Shown: piece by piece, positions 45,758 through 54,595 of the stretch | How positions within the stretch are numbered: the first letter of the stretch is position 1 | Layout of the letters: each line of letters starts with the position of its first letter | Assembly: GCF_947495925.1 (NCBI RefSeq) | Contig: NZ_CANMAU010000007.1 | Span: forward strand, 287,533 to 351,532 | Source: an uncultured Algibacter sp. | GTDB taxonomy: Bacteria > Bacteroidota > Bacteroidia > Flavobacteriales > Flavobacteriaceae | Reading direction: 5' to 3' | DNA: 64,000 nt | Notes under the pieces: generated by a model | Seen by the model: only the letters and a program-made list of their open reading frames with translations | Database searches by the model: none | Told to the model about the DNA's origin: nothing | Program-made: the position numbers and the translations under genes

Positions 45758-46828
45758 TTAATGACTTATTGTAATTTCCGAACCTAGTTGACTTCCATAT
45801 GCCATAATTACAAATGAAATTACCAAAATTATAAGTGCCAATACCAATGTAAAATAGGTTCGTTTCGTGACTTGTAGCCATTCTTTCATAATAATACCTA
45901 CTATATAACTAAAAAATATCAGCATGGACATATGTAAAACCCAGCTAGCAAATTTGTAGGCGCCCATTTGAACATGGCCAATACCATAGAAAAAGAATTG
46001 CCCGTACCATAGGGCTCCAGTTAAAATAGACATGACTAGGTTTAGGTAATAATTTTTTCTGCCAACACCTTTAATATCTACAATTTCAGTAATAGTTCCT
46101 TTTTTAATACCTGTTATGCCAAACCAAATAAAGTTTGTAATGAATGCTCCACCTGTTGATAATATTAGATTTGCATTTCCTTCAAAATTACCAGCCCCAT
46201 ATTTTCCTGCAATTTCGGCAACTGGAGCACCAACCTCTAACGAAATTCCGAAAACAGCCGATAAGACACCAGCAATTAGCGTAAGCGTTAAACCCTTTTT
46301 CATATTAAAATTTAGTGGGGTAGCGCCATCACTATGTTTACTTCTTAAATCTTTTTCTTTTCTGTGACCAGCAATGCCACAAATAATAATGCCTATTAGT
46401 GCTAATGCCATACCCGAAAAAATGGTATAACCTCCTGGACCATTAAGTTTTTGTATAAACTCTCCGTGCATAATTAATGGAACTATGGTACCAAGAATAG
46501 CCGAAATACCAATAGAAATGGTATAGGTTAAAGAGTACCCAATATGTTTAATAGCAAAACCAAAACACATCCCCCCAAAACCATAAACACACCCTAATGC
46601 TGTGGCGTTAAATAATACTTCTATAGATGCGTCTGTAAATACATCCATTAAGTTCGGAATAGTTAAAAACCCGATTACAAAAGGAAAAATAAACCAAGCA
46701 AAAGAAGCTTGCACAATCCAGTAAGAATCCCAAGACCACTTTTTTATTTTTTGGAAAGGAAGATAACATGTTGATGCTGCGACTCCTCCGATGGCATGAA
46801 TTAAAGTGCCTAAAATTGGGTTTGCCAT
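45758..46828 (-). CDS. RhaT-type L-rhamnose/proton symporter family
   Basis: 356 residues with about ten hydrophobic helices, inner membrane. GTLIHAIGGVAASTCYLPFQ with KIKKWSWDSYW at the start and GALWYGQFFFYGIGHVQMG, WVLHMSM and IMKEWLQV near the end match E. coli RhaT (KKVKKWSWE, WYLQFFFYAWGH, WMLHMSF, LKEW). It imports a 6-deoxyhexose such as rhamnose or fucose, or another monosaccharide, with protons. It is the first gene of the minus-strand catabolic operon, behind a clear promoter overlapped by a candidate IclR operator. The substrate of this homologue is unproven. Confidence 0.9.
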   Translation of the reverse strand: MANPILGTLIHAIGGVAASTCYLPFQKIKKWSWDSYWIVQASFAWFIFPFVIGFLTIPNLMDVFTDASIEVLFNATALGCVYGFGGMCFGFAIKHIGYSLTYTISIGISAILGTIVPLIMHGEFIQKLNGPGGYTIFSGMALALIGIIICGIAGHRKEKDLRSKHSDGATPLNFNMKKGLTLTLIAGVLSAVFGISLEVGAPVAEIAGKYGAGNFEGNANLILSTGGAFITNFIWFGITGIKKGTITEIVDIKGVGRKNYYLNLVMSILTGALWYGQFFFYGIGHVQMGAYKFASWVLHMSMLIFFSYIVGIIMKEWLQVTKRTYFTLVLALIILVISFVIMAYGSQLGSEITISH

Positions 46829-46853
46829 ATAGATTTCTTTTAATTAATTATAT

Positions 46854-46884
46854 TTCATATACAAAAATAGATTTTATATATGAA
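46854..46884. promoter_or_regulatory. candidate IclR operator (inverted repeat)
   Basis: TTCATATA (46854-46861) and TATATGAA (46877-46884) are exact inverted copies with half-site centres 23 bases apart, about two helix turns. The repeat lies between the divergent rhaT-type and iclR genes and covers the spacer and -7 box of the minus-strand promoter, so a bound regulator would block it. Confidence 0.6.
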
Positions 46885-46893
46885 TATTCCAAA
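46862..46893 (-). promoter_or_regulatory. promoter of the RhaT/CoA-transferase operon
   Basis: Read on the minus strand: TTTG (46893-46890), a 20-base spacer, then TATTTTTG (46869-46862), a full match to the Bacteroidota consensus TTTG/TAnnTTTG. The -7 box lies about 33 bases before the ATG at 46828. Confidence 0.7.
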
Positions 46894-46911
46894 ATAATCA
46901 ATTCTAATTAT

Positions 46912-46919
46912 TACATTTG
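46912..46919 (+). promoter_or_regulatory. possible -7 box of the iclR gene
   Basis: TACATTTG fits TAnnTTTG and lies 20 bases before the ATG at 46940. No TTTG is visible at the usual distance upstream, so this is a weak promoter call. Confidence 0.35.
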
Positions 46920-46939
46920 GCTATTATACAGTATTAAGA

Positions 46940-47710
46940 ATGAATAAAAAACCAGTAAAATATAATGCACCTGCTTTGGATAAGGGCCTTGATATTATTG
47001 AGTATCTGTCAAAAGAAGGTATACCATTATCTCAAATAGAAATAGCGCAAGGAATTGATAGAACACCAAGTGAAATTTATAGAATGCTAGTCTGTTTGGA
47101 AGAGCGTGGTTACGTAATACGTGGTGCTAATGCTGGTAAATATAGACTTTCCTTGAAAATGTATAGTTTGTCTCATAGACATACTCCGTTTGATGAGCTA
47201 AAACGTGTAGCACATTATCCAATGCAAGATTTATCGGAGAGAACCAGACAATCCTGCCATCTCAGTATTGTGAATAAGAATCAATTATTGATTATTTATC
47301 AAATGAGAAGTCCAAGTGCTGTTTCGCTTTCAATTGAAGAAGGCACGCATTTCCCGCTTACAATGACGACTTCTGGACGTGTACATTTGTCGTTGTTAAA
47401 TCAGTCAGATTTAAAGGAGGCGTTATCAAAGGATACGTATTATTCTAAATGGAACGCATCTGAAAAGCAGGAGTTTTTCGAATCGATAACTGAAATAGCT
47501 AAAAATGGGTATCGATCATCAAAAAGTCAATTAACAAGTGGAGTAACTGATATTGCGGTTCCTATAGGTGATAAGAACTCCGAACTTACAGCCGTCTTAG
47601 CTGTTTCCGTTTTTTCCTCAAGCCTTAAAGATCATTTAAGTCTTGAGCAAATTTTACTTGAACTTAGGCAAACACAGAAAAAAATAAATGAATTAATTGG
47701 GTTGGAATGA
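46940..47710 (+). CDS. IclR family transcriptional regulator
   Basis: 256 residues. An N-terminal winged helix (LDKGLDIIEYLSKEGIPLSQ, GIDRTPSEIYRMLVCLEERGYV, residues 13-60) is followed by the IclR effector domain with SHLSIVNKNQLLIIYQM and TSGRVHLSLL and a C-terminal GVTDIAVPIGD. IclR proteins bind small acids or sugars in the cytosol and mostly repress a neighbouring operon. The gene diverges from the RhaT/CoA-transferase operon, and the inverted repeat at 46854-46884 is the expected binding site. The ligand is probably an intermediate of that route. Confidence 0.93.
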   Translation: MNKKPVKYNAPALDKGLDIIEYLSKEGIPLSQIEIAQGIDRTPSEIYRMLVCLEERGYVIRGANAGKYRLSLKMYSLSHRHTPFDELKRVAHYPMQDLSERTRQSCHLSIVNKNQLLIIYQMRSPSAVSLSIEEGTHFPLTMTTSGRVHLSLLNQSDLKEALSKDTYYSKWNASEKQEFFESITEIAKNGYRSSKSQLTSGVTDIAVPIGDKNSELTAVLAVSVFSSSLKDHLSLEQILLELRQTQKKINELIGLE

Positions 47711-47721
47711 GTCTTTCTGTC

Positions 47722-47738
47722 TACTCTGAATTAGAGTA
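47722..47738. repeat. short perfect inverted repeat upstream of the gntR gene
   Basis: TACTCT (47722-47727) and AGAGTA (47733-47738) are inverted copies around GAATT, 64 bases before the ATG at 47802. It could be an operator for the xylose operon regulator or a weak stem behind iclR. Confidence 0.35.
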
Positions 47739-47801
47739 ATTTAATTTTAAGAGTATGAATTAATATAATTTTAATATTTTTACATACCGGAACAGAACAG
47801 T

Positions 47802-48803
47802 ATGGATGAAAATGTAATTGTTATAAGTATTAACCATAGGAGTGATATTCCGAAATACCAACAACTGGTAAATGCTGTTAATGATGCAATTAGTGATAAT
47901 AGACTGCAAAAAGGTGATGCGCTACCGTCGGTAAATAACATTTGTAATACCTATAACTTATCTCGAGATACGGTATTCAAAGCTTATTCTATTTTAAAAG
48001 ATAATGGTGTTATTGAATCTGTACCTAACAAGGGTTACTATGTTGCAAACGAAACTAAAAAGGTGTTATTGGTGTTAGACACTTTTAAAGCCTACAAAGA
48101 AGTTGTTTACCATTCGTTTGTAAACAACTTACCAGATAACATTATAACAGATGTACAATTTCATCATTATAATATAGATAATTTTAAAACCATTTTAAAC
48201 AATAGTAAAGGCAAATACTATAAATATGTTGTGATGCCTTTTAGTAATAAAGATGTTCCATCTGTGTTATCAGATATTGATAATGATAAACTATTACTTA
48301 TAGATTGGAGTATACATTCTAATTCTAATAATAATTATGTATTTCAAGATTTTGGAGAAGCTTTTTTTAATGCCTTAAAAAAAGCCGAAAATATTTTTAA
48401 AAAATACAGAAAACTAATTTTTTTATACCCCACATTCACCTACCATCCAAAAGAGACGATCACTTATTTTAAAAAGTACTGTGAGTTATTTCATTTAAAA
48501 TATGAGGTTGTAACAAGTCCAAAATTATTTAATGTTGAAAGGAATGTCGCATACATAAGTACAAGTGATAGAATGTTGGGGCAGTTTTTAGAACAATGCA
48601 GAAACGCAAATTTAGAACCTGGTGTTGATATTGGTTTTTTATCATATAACGAAACTCCAATGAAAAAATTCATTTATAAAGGAATCTCTGTTATTTCAAC
48701 AGACTTCAAAGCTTTAGGGACAAAAGCAGCCCAATTTGTTACACAAGATAAACCTATGCAGTGTTTTGTGCCAACTAAATTAACAATAAGAGAATCATTA
48801 TAA
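47802..48803 (+). CDS. GntR family regulator with sugar-binding domain (xylose operon)
   Basis: 333 residues. The N-terminal GntR winged helix (PKYQQLVNAVNDAISDNRL, GDALPSVNNICNTYNLSRDT, residues 16-62) is joined to a LacI/periplasmic-binding-like effector domain (VLLVLDTFKAYKEVVY, LEPGVDIGFLSYNE). This is the AraR/XylR-type build used for pentose control in Bacteroidota. The stop is 2 bases before the xylulokinase start, so it is co-transcribed with the genes it most likely governs, with xylose or a related sugar as effector. Confidence 0.92.
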   Translation: MDENVIVISINHRSDIPKYQQLVNAVNDAISDNRLQKGDALPSVNNICNTYNLSRDTVFKAYSILKDNGVIESVPNKGYYVANETKKVLLVLDTFKAYKEVVYHSFVNNLPDNIITDVQFHHYNIDNFKTILNNSKGKYYKYVVMPFSNKDVPSVLSDIDNDKLLLIDWSIHSNSNNNYVFQDFGEAFFNALKKAENIFKKYRKLIFLYPTFTYHPKETITYFKKYCELFHLKYEVVTSPKLFNVERNVAYISTSDRMLGQFLEQCRNANLEPGVDIGFLSYNETPMKKFIYKGISVISTDFKALGTKAAQFVTQDKPMQCFVPTKLTIRESL

Positions 48804-48805
48804 GT

Positions 48806-50287
48806 ATGTATTATTTAGGATTAGATATAGGAAGTTCTTCAATAAAAGCAGCACTAGTTGAGATTGAATCAGGAAAAAGCATAGGTGTTGTACAAGAGCC
48901 AGAAGAAGAAATGAGCATGTTTGCTCAAAAAAATGGGTGGGCAGAACAAAACCCAAACGATTGGTGGGAACATGTTTGTAATGCGATAGCTCGTTTAAAA
49001 AAGGAATATAACGTTAGTAGAACTCAAATTAAAGGTATTGGAATTGCATATCAAATGCACGGCCTTGTTATAGTCGATAAATTAGGTAACCCACTACGTA
49101 AAAGTATTATTTGGTGTGATAGTAGAGCGGTTGAAATTGGTCATAAAGCCTTTGAAGATTTAGGAGAAGAAACATGTACATCAAACTTATTAAACTCCCC
49201 TGCAAATTTTACGGCATCAAAGTTAAAATGGGTAAAAGAAAATGAGCCAGAAATATATAAACAAATACATAAGTTTATGCTTCCTGGAGATTATATAGCC
49301 TATAAGTTTTCAAATACTATAAACACGACAATTTCAGGATTATCAGAAGGTATTTTATGGGATTTTAAAAATGATAATGTGGCCGATGTGCTTTTGGAAT
49401 ACTATGGTATAGATAAGGCTCTTGTTCCAGGTATAGTTGAAACATTTGGTAACCAGTCAGTTGTAGATCAAAAAGGGGGGGCGGAAAGTGGTATAGCCGC
49501 AGGAACACCTATTTATTATAGGGCAGGAGACCAACCCAATAATGCACTATCCTTAAATGTTTTTAATCCGGGCGAAGTTGGGGCAACAGGGGGAACCTCT
49601 GGTGTTGTATATGCTATTACAGATAACCTATCAGGAAAAGAAAGTACTCGCGTAAATAATTTTGCTCATGTTAATTATTTAAAATCTAAGCCAAGAATAG
49701 GTAAGCTACTTAATATTAATGGAGCAGGAATTCAGTACCGTTGGCTACTAAATAATTTGGACGTAAACTCGTATGAAGATATGAATACATTGGCTTCTAA
49801 TATTCCAATAGGCTCAGATGGCGTGTGCATACTACCCTTTGGGAATGGAGCAGAGCGGATGCTAAATAATAAAGAAATAGGTACCAGACTAGTAAATGTT
49901 AATTTAAATAATCATAACAAGGCACATATTTGTAGAGCTGCTTTAGAAGGTATCGCATTTTCATTTGTTTACGGTATGGAAATTCTTAAATCTGACGGAA
50001 TTACACCTACCGTAATTAGGGCTGGAAACGATAATCTATTTCGTTCAGAAATTTTCGCCAATACCGTAGCTACTTTAATAGAACAAGAAATTGAAATTTA
50101 TAACACAACTGGTGCTATAGGAGCAGCAAGGGCTGCAGACTTGCATAAAGGAGGTTTTGAAGATTTTGGTAAAGTTATTATGGATAATGATCATGTTATG
50201 ACATTCAAACCATTTAAAAACAAGCAACCTTATTTAAAAGCTTATAATAATTGGAAAAAGGAATTAGAACTCGTATTAAATAAATAA
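48806..50287 (+). CDS. xylB: xylulokinase
   Basis: 493 residues, FGGY kinase family, cytoplasmic. [19 protein letters not shown] is the phosphate-binding start, [13 protein letters not shown] and [12 protein letters not shown] mark xylulokinases, Asp242 in [11 protein letters not shown] is the catalytic base, and [11 protein letters not shown] plus [13 protein letters not shown] complete the ATP fold. It phosphorylates D-xylulose to xylulose-5-phosphate. Next to xylose isomerase and a sugar symporter the assignment is secure. Confidence 0.95.
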   Translation: MYYLGLDIGSSSIKAALVEIESGKSIGVVQEPEEEMSMFAQKNGWAEQNPNDWWEHVCNAIARLKKEYNVSRTQIKGIGIAYQMHGLVIVDKLGNPLRKSIIWCDSRAVEIGHKAFEDLGEETCTSNLLNSPANFTASKLKWVKENEPEIYKQIHKFMLPGDYIAYKFSNTINTTISGLSEGILWDFKNDNVADVLLEYYGIDKALVPGIVETFGNQSVVDQKGGAESGIAAGTPIYYRAGDQPNNALSLNVFNPGEVGATGGTSGVVYAITDNLSGKESTRVNNFAHVNYLKSKPRIGKLLNINGAGIQYRWLLNNLDVNSYEDMNTLASNIPIGSDGVCILPFGNGAERMLNNKEIGTRLVNVNLNNHNKAHICRAALEGIAFSFVYGMEILKSDGITPTVIRAGNDNLFRSEIFANTVATLIEQEIEIYNTTGAIGAARAADLHKGGFEDFGKVIMDNDHVMTFKPFKNKQPYLKAYNNWKKELELVLNK

Positions 50288-50289
50288 AA

Positions 50290-50380
50290 TTTGGGCGTTA
50301 CCACAAGGGTCGGGCTTTACATTACAATCTTTTTACTCGTGCCTCACAAAAAGGATTTTCATTGCAATCCCTAACGCAAA
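50290..50380 (+). repeat. dispersed intergenic repeat of Flavobacteriia type
   Basis: The stretch starts GGGCGTTACCACAAGGGTCG, has a central imperfect hairpin (AATCTTTTT with AAAAAGGATT), and ends CAATCCCTAACGC. I know this layout as a short repeat found many times between genes in flavobacterial genomes. It lies between xylB and xylA and may act on the transcript as an attenuator or RNA stabiliser. A TTG-started extension of xylA into it is not real. Confidence 0.6.
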
Positions 50381-50424
50381 ACAGAACTAAAACAATCAGT
50401 TTAATAATAATAACAGTATTAATT

Positions 50425-51741
50425 ATGGCAACTTCAGAGTATTTTAAAGGAATAGGAAATATTAAGTTTGAGGGAAAAGAATCAGACAATCCATTAGCAT
50501 TTAAGTATTATAACCCAGACCAAATTGTGGCAGGAAAAACCATGAAAGAATGGTTTAAGTTTTCTATAGCTTATTGGCATACCTTCTGCGGTCAAGGGTC
50601 AGACCCTTTTGGTCCTGGAACTCAAAATTTTGCTTGGGATCAAGCTTCTGATCCTATTCAAGCAGCAAAAGATAAAGCCGATGCAGCTTTTGAGTTTATT
50701 GGTAAAATGGGCTTTGAATATTTCTGTTTTCATGATTTCGATTTAATACAAGAAGGAACAACTTTTGTCGAGTCAGAACAGCGATTAAATATAATTACAG
50801 ATTACATTAAAGAAAAACAAGACCAAAGTGGTGTTAAATTATTGTGGGGAACAGCCAACTGTTTTTCAAATCCACGTTATATGAATGGAGCTGCTACTAA
50901 TCCAGATTTTGATGTGGTAGCCCGTGCAGGAGCCCAAATTAAATTAGCTTTAGATGCTACTATCAAATTAGGTGGTGAAAACTATGTGTTCTGGGGAGGA
51001 CGTGAAGGTTATATGTCTTTATTAAATACGGATATGGGACGTGAATTAGATCATATGGGGCAGTTTTTAGCAATGGCTAGAGATTATGCAAGAGCTCAAG
51101 GGTTTAAAGGCAATTTCTTTATAGAACCTAAACCAATGGAGCCGTCAAAGCACCAATACGATTTTGATACAGCTACCGCTATTGGGTTTTTAAAAGCATA
51201 TGGATTAGATAAAGACTTCAAAATTAATATAGAGGTTAACCACGCAACCTTAGCACAACATACCTTTCAACATGAAATTGAAACAGCAGCTAAAGCAGGC
51301 ATGCTTGGAAGTTTAGATGCCAACAGGGGAGATTATCAAAATGGATGGGATACAGATCAGTTTCCAAATAATATTCAAGAAACTACCGAAGCTATGCTAG
51401 TCTTTTTAAAAGCAGGCGGATTACAAGGTGGTGGTGTGAACTTTGATGCTAAAATTAGAAGAAACTCTACTGATATCGATGATGTGTTCCATGCACATAT
51501 AGGAGGTGCGGATACTTTTGCTCGTGCTTTATTAGTGGCAGATAAAATTATAACATCTTCGCCTTATGAAAAACTAAGAAAAGAAAGGTATAGCTCTTTT
51601 GACTCAGGAAAAGGGAAAGACTTTGAGAATGGCAAACTAAGCTTACAAGACTTATATAAAATTGCTCAAGAAAATGGAGAATTAACATTGAAAAGTGGTA
51701 AACAAGAGATGTTTGAAAATATTATTAATCAGTACATATAG
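50425..51741 (+). CDS. xylA: xylose isomerase
   Basis: 438 residues from the ATG at 50425 ([10 protein letters not shown]), the normal length of class II xylose isomerases; the frame is open further up to 50362 but only through repeat DNA. The family marks are [28 protein letters not shown] with His103 and Asp106, [29 protein letters not shown] with a metal-binding Glu, and [15 protein letters not shown]. It converts D-xylose to D-xylulose in the cytosol. It lies 137 bases behind xylB. Confidence 0.96.
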   Translation: MATSEYFKGIGNIKFEGKESDNPLAFKYYNPDQIVAGKTMKEWFKFSIAYWHTFCGQGSDPFGPGTQNFAWDQASDPIQAAKDKADAAFEFIGKMGFEYFCFHDFDLIQEGTTFVESEQRLNIITDYIKEKQDQSGVKLLWGTANCFSNPRYMNGAATNPDFDVVARAGAQIKLALDATIKLGGENYVFWGGREGYMSLLNTDMGRELDHMGQFLAMARDYARAQGFKGNFFIEPKPMEPSKHQYDFDTATAIGFLKAYGLDKDFKINIEVNHATLAQHTFQHEIETAAKAGMLGSLDANRGDYQNGWDTDQFPNNIQETTEAMLVFLKAGGLQGGGVNFDAKIRRNSTDIDDVFHAHIGGADTFARALLVADKIITSSPYEKLRKERYSSFDSGKGKDFENGKLSLQDLYKIAQENGELTLKSGKQEMFENIINQYI

Positions 51742-51798
51742 TATCCAAAACCCTTCTTGTTTTATATAAGAATTAATTAACAAACTAAAAATCATATT

Positions 51799-53217
51799 AT
51801 GGCCGCATCTAAAAATTCAGCATATCTTATAAAGCTTACCTTGGTTGCCACTTTAGGGGGCTTACTATTTGGCTATGATACAGCCGTTATTTCGGGAACA
51901 GTAAGTTCTTTAGAGCAATTTTTTGTTTTGCCATTCGGGTTGGAAGAAACTGCAGCTAATGCAAGGTTAGGACTTGTTGTTTCTAGTGCCTTAATTGGAT
52001 GTGTGATTGGAGGTGTTTTTGGCGGGCTTATAAGTAAAAAATTAGGACGAAAAAATGGTTTAATATTAGCCGCAATTTTCTTCTTGTTTTCTGCTTTAGG
52101 CTCTGCATTGCCAGAAATTTTTATTAAGCCTATTGGAGAAGCAGATCATTCTTTTATTTACATTTTTATTTTTTATAGAATTATAGGAGGTATTGGAGTA
52201 GGATTAGCTTCCATGTTATCGCCATTATATATTGCAGAAATTGCACCTGCAAAAATTCGAGGTAAACTAGTTTCAATGAATCAATTTGCTATAATTTTTG
52301 GAATGCTGGTGGTCTATTTTGTTAATTATTATATTGCTAAGCAAGGAGATGAATCTTGGTTAAACACCATAGGTTGGAGATGGATGTTTGCTTCTGAGAC
52401 TATTCCTGCAGGCTTGTTTTTGCTTATGTTATTTATGGTACCCGACACACCAAGGTCTTTGGTACTAAAATCAAAACCGGAAAAAGCGTTAGAGGTTTTA
52501 ACAAAAGTAAATGGGTTAGAAGTCGGTAAAAAGATTTTAGAAGATATTCAAAATACTGTGGTAACGCGCTCCGGGAAATTGTTTTCTTTTGGTGTAGCCA
52601 TAATTGTTATTGGTGTGTTGCTCTCCGTTTTTCAGCAGTTTGTTGGTATAAACGTTGTACTTTATTATGCTCCTGAAATTTTTAAAAGTATGGGTGCTGG
52701 TACAGATATAGCGCTGTTACAAACTATAATAGTTGGCGTGGTTAACTTATTGTTTACAGTATTAGCAATTACAACTGTTGATAGGTATGGACGAAAACCA
52801 CTTATGATTATTGGGGCTATAGGAATGGCATTTGCAATGTTTGCCTTAGGAACTTCATTTTTTATGGAATCAGTTGGGATTGGGGCATTAATTTTTATGT
52901 TAATTTATGTTGCAAGTTTTGCTATGAGTTGGGGCCCTGTTTGCTGGGTACTTTTATCTGAGATTTTTCCAAATAAGATTAGAGGGCGTGCTTTAGCCGT
53001 TGCCGTTGCCGCACAATGGATTTCTAACTATCTAGTGTCATGGACATTTCCCATGATGGATAAAAACACCTATTTATTAGAAACTTTTAATCATGGTTTT
53101 GCATACTGGATTTATGGTGTTATGGGAATATTAGCAGCACTTCTAGTTTGGAAATTTGTTCCTGAAACAAAAGGAAAAACTTTGGAGGAAATGGAAAGTC
53201 TTTGGAAGATAAAATAG
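51799..53217 (+). CDS. xylE: sugar/proton symporter, MFS sugar-porter family (XylE-like)
   Basis: 472 residues with 12 membrane helices. GGLLFGYDTAVISGT in helix 1, KLGRKNGLI after helix 2, IGVGLASMLSPLYIAEIAPAK, VPDTPRSLVLKSK, QQFVGINVVLYYAPEIF and PETKGKTLEEME at the end are the sugar-porter signatures. Together with xylA and xylB the substrate is most likely D-xylose, imported from the periplasm with H+. It is the last gene of the operon, 57 bases behind xylA and before a strong terminator. Confidence 0.93.
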   Translation: MAASKNSAYLIKLTLVATLGGLLFGYDTAVISGTVSSLEQFFVLPFGLEETAANARLGLVVSSALIGCVIGGVFGGLISKKLGRKNGLILAAIFFLFSALGSALPEIFIKPIGEADHSFIYIFIFYRIIGGIGVGLASMLSPLYIAEIAPAKIRGKLVSMNQFAIIFGMLVVYFVNYYIAKQGDESWLNTIGWRWMFASETIPAGLFLLMLFMVPDTPRSLVLKSKPEKALEVLTKVNGLEVGKKILEDIQNTVVTRSGKLFSFGVAIIVIGVLLSVFQQFVGINVVLYYAPEIFKSMGAGTDIALLQTIIVGVVNLLFTVLAITTVDRYGRKPLMIIGAIGMAFAMFALGTSFFMESVGIGALIFMLIYVASFAMSWGPVCWVLLSEIFPNKIRGRALAVAVAAQWISNYLVSWTFPMMDKNTYLLETFNHGFAYWIYGVMGILAALLVWKFVPETKGKTLEEMESLWKIK

Positions 53218-53269
53218 TTAGACTACATATTTTATAGACTGTTTTTAAGCGTTGCATTATATGAAATTA

Positions 53270-53303
53270 AAAAAGTCGATAACATGGTGTTTATCGGCTT
53301 TTT
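53270..53303 (+). terminator. rho-independent terminator of the xylose operon
   Basis: AAAAAGTCGATAA (53270-53282) pairs with TTATCGGCTTTTT (53291-53303), 13 pairs with one G-U, around an 8-base loop. It stands 52 bases behind the xylE stop. The A run on the other arm makes it able to work both ways. Confidence 0.85.
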
Positions 53304-53398
53304 CAATTCCGTCTTGAGATTTCGCCACACTTGCTAAATATAATTTTGCTCCTAATTTATTTGAGGTTTCCGAAATGTCCTATGTTTTTTATATATTA

Positions 53399-53830
53399 TT
53401 AGGTATAGCTTTTTATTTCAGTTGTTGGTAACAATCTTGAATCCTCTAATCCTGCTTTCCTATGACCTACATTGTTTAAATAAATGTCACTTTTTGCAAA
53501 CTCCATAAAAGCTAGAACTGACTTATGTTTTATTAATAGAATGGCATCCCATTTTTCAAAATCTGGTCCAATCAAGAAACTTTTACTTTCACCATAAAAT
53601 AGAATTTCACTTCCAACTCTTTTAAGTTCGCCCAACGTATTATTTGTATATATATCGTAGGCTTCTTGTCCTGTAATATCTTTTTCAATTCTGATTGATT
53701 CGAAGTTAGCATAGTCTGCTTTTGGTTTAAATTTTAATAGATTTAGCATTACAACTTCTTTCCCTTTTTGAACAAAGTTTAAATAAAATTCTTTTCCAGA
53801 TTTTTCTGTTGCTTCAATATGTCTATTCAT
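53399..53830 (-). CDS. DUF1330 domain protein
   Basis: 143 residues, cytoplasmic. VVMLNLLKFKPKADY, YDIYTNNTLGELKRVGSEILFYG and WDAILLIKHKSVLAFMEFAKS are the DUF1330 pattern, a small ferredoxin-like dimeric alpha/beta-barrel fold related to EthD and monooxygenase-like proteins. No reaction is established. It lies 56 bases behind the Crp-type gene and may be co-transcribed with it. Together they form the first block of the accessory region. Confidence 0.85.
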   Translation of the reverse strand: MNRHIEATEKSGKEFYLNFVQKGKEVVMLNLLKFKPKADYANFESIRIEKDITGQEAYDIYTNNTLGELKRVGSEILFYGESKSFLIGPDFEKWDAILLIKHKSVLAFMEFAKSDIYLNNVGHRKAGLEDSRLLPTTEIKSYT

Positions 53831-53886
53831 TTTCTATTGTTTTAAACAAAAGTCGGCTTAAAACAGAAGTTATTCATTGATGTAAA

Positions 53887-54450
53887 TCAAGAACTAATTG
53901 TGATTTTTTTTCGGATTCTACTTACAGTTTCTGGACTCACATTTAAAAAAGAAGCAATTTCATATTGCGGAATTTCATTGACAACTCTTTTGTTAGCCTT
54001 AACCAATTGTAGATATCTTTCTTCTGCACTTAAAAGTCTTAAATTCTCAAGTTTTTTTGACGTCGATATAAACAGTTGCTCAGAAACTTGTCTTGCTATT
54101 TTTTCAATAAAGGGATACTTACTTAATCTATCTAGTTTTTTTCGAGTAATTACTCTTAATACTGAGTCTTTTAAGCAAGTTATTTCCTTATTTGATTTTT
54201 CCTGCTTCAAAAAACTATAATAATTGGCAACAAATTGATTTTCGAAAACAAAATCATCGACTACTGATTTTTCAGCCCCAATTAAAGTACATTTTAAAAG
54301 TCCTTTTTCCACAAAACCAACTTTATTACTAATCTTATTATAGCTAACAAAATTTTCACCTTTACTCAAGTTTATTGTCTCAAAGCATTCTGAAAATAAA
54401 TTTGCATCAACTTCTGAAATATTAAAAGTGTCAATAAGGAATTTTTTCAT
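53887..54450 (-). CDS. Crp/Fnr family transcriptional regulator
   Basis: 187 residues: a cyclic-nucleotide-binding-like domain (LSKGENFVSYNKISNKVGFVEKG in two parts, residues 28-50) and a C-terminal HTH (QYEIASFLNVSPETVSRIRKKI, near 162-183). It lacks the residues for cAMP and Cys for iron-sulfur, as is usual for the many small Crp-type regulators of Bacteroidota. Target and signal unknown; the DUF1330 gene just behind it is a likely target. Confidence 0.9.
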   Translation of the reverse strand: MKKFLIDTFNISEVDANLFSECFETINLSKGENFVSYNKISNKVGFVEKGLLKCTLIGAEKSVVDDFVFENQFVANYYSFLKQEKSNKEITCLKDSVLRVITRKKLDRLSKYPFIEKIARQVSEQLFISTSKKLENLRLLSAEERYLQLVKANKRVVNEIPQYEIASFLNVSPETVSRIRKKITISS

Positions 54451-54455
54451 TTTTG

Positions 54456-54595
54456 GTAATTACGGTCTCGGCTATGAGTAGTTGCGTGATTTAGCACCTA
54501 ACTTTGCATGTACATACCAAGCTGCAAATCCGCGAAGATTTTCAGAAATAGACGAGAAGAAGCAATTACTAATAGCCATTGTTGGTAAACGTTTT
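54456..54595 (-). repeat. cassette-like imperfect palindromic element 1
   Basis: GGCTATGAGTAGTTGC (54470-54485) is inverted, with few changes, as GCAATTACTAATAGCC (54562-54577). On the minus strand the element starts about 18 bases behind the YHS stop codon and ends just before the Crp-type start codon. Size, palindromy and place after a stop codon recall integron attC sites or flavobacterial repeat cassettes, but strict attC core boxes (RYYYAAC/GTTRRRY) were not found. Confidence 0.5.

Noticed and set aside
50362..50424. TTG-started N-terminal extension of xylose isomerase
   Set aside because: The added residues come from the dispersed repeat; the ATG at 50425 gives the normal family start and length.
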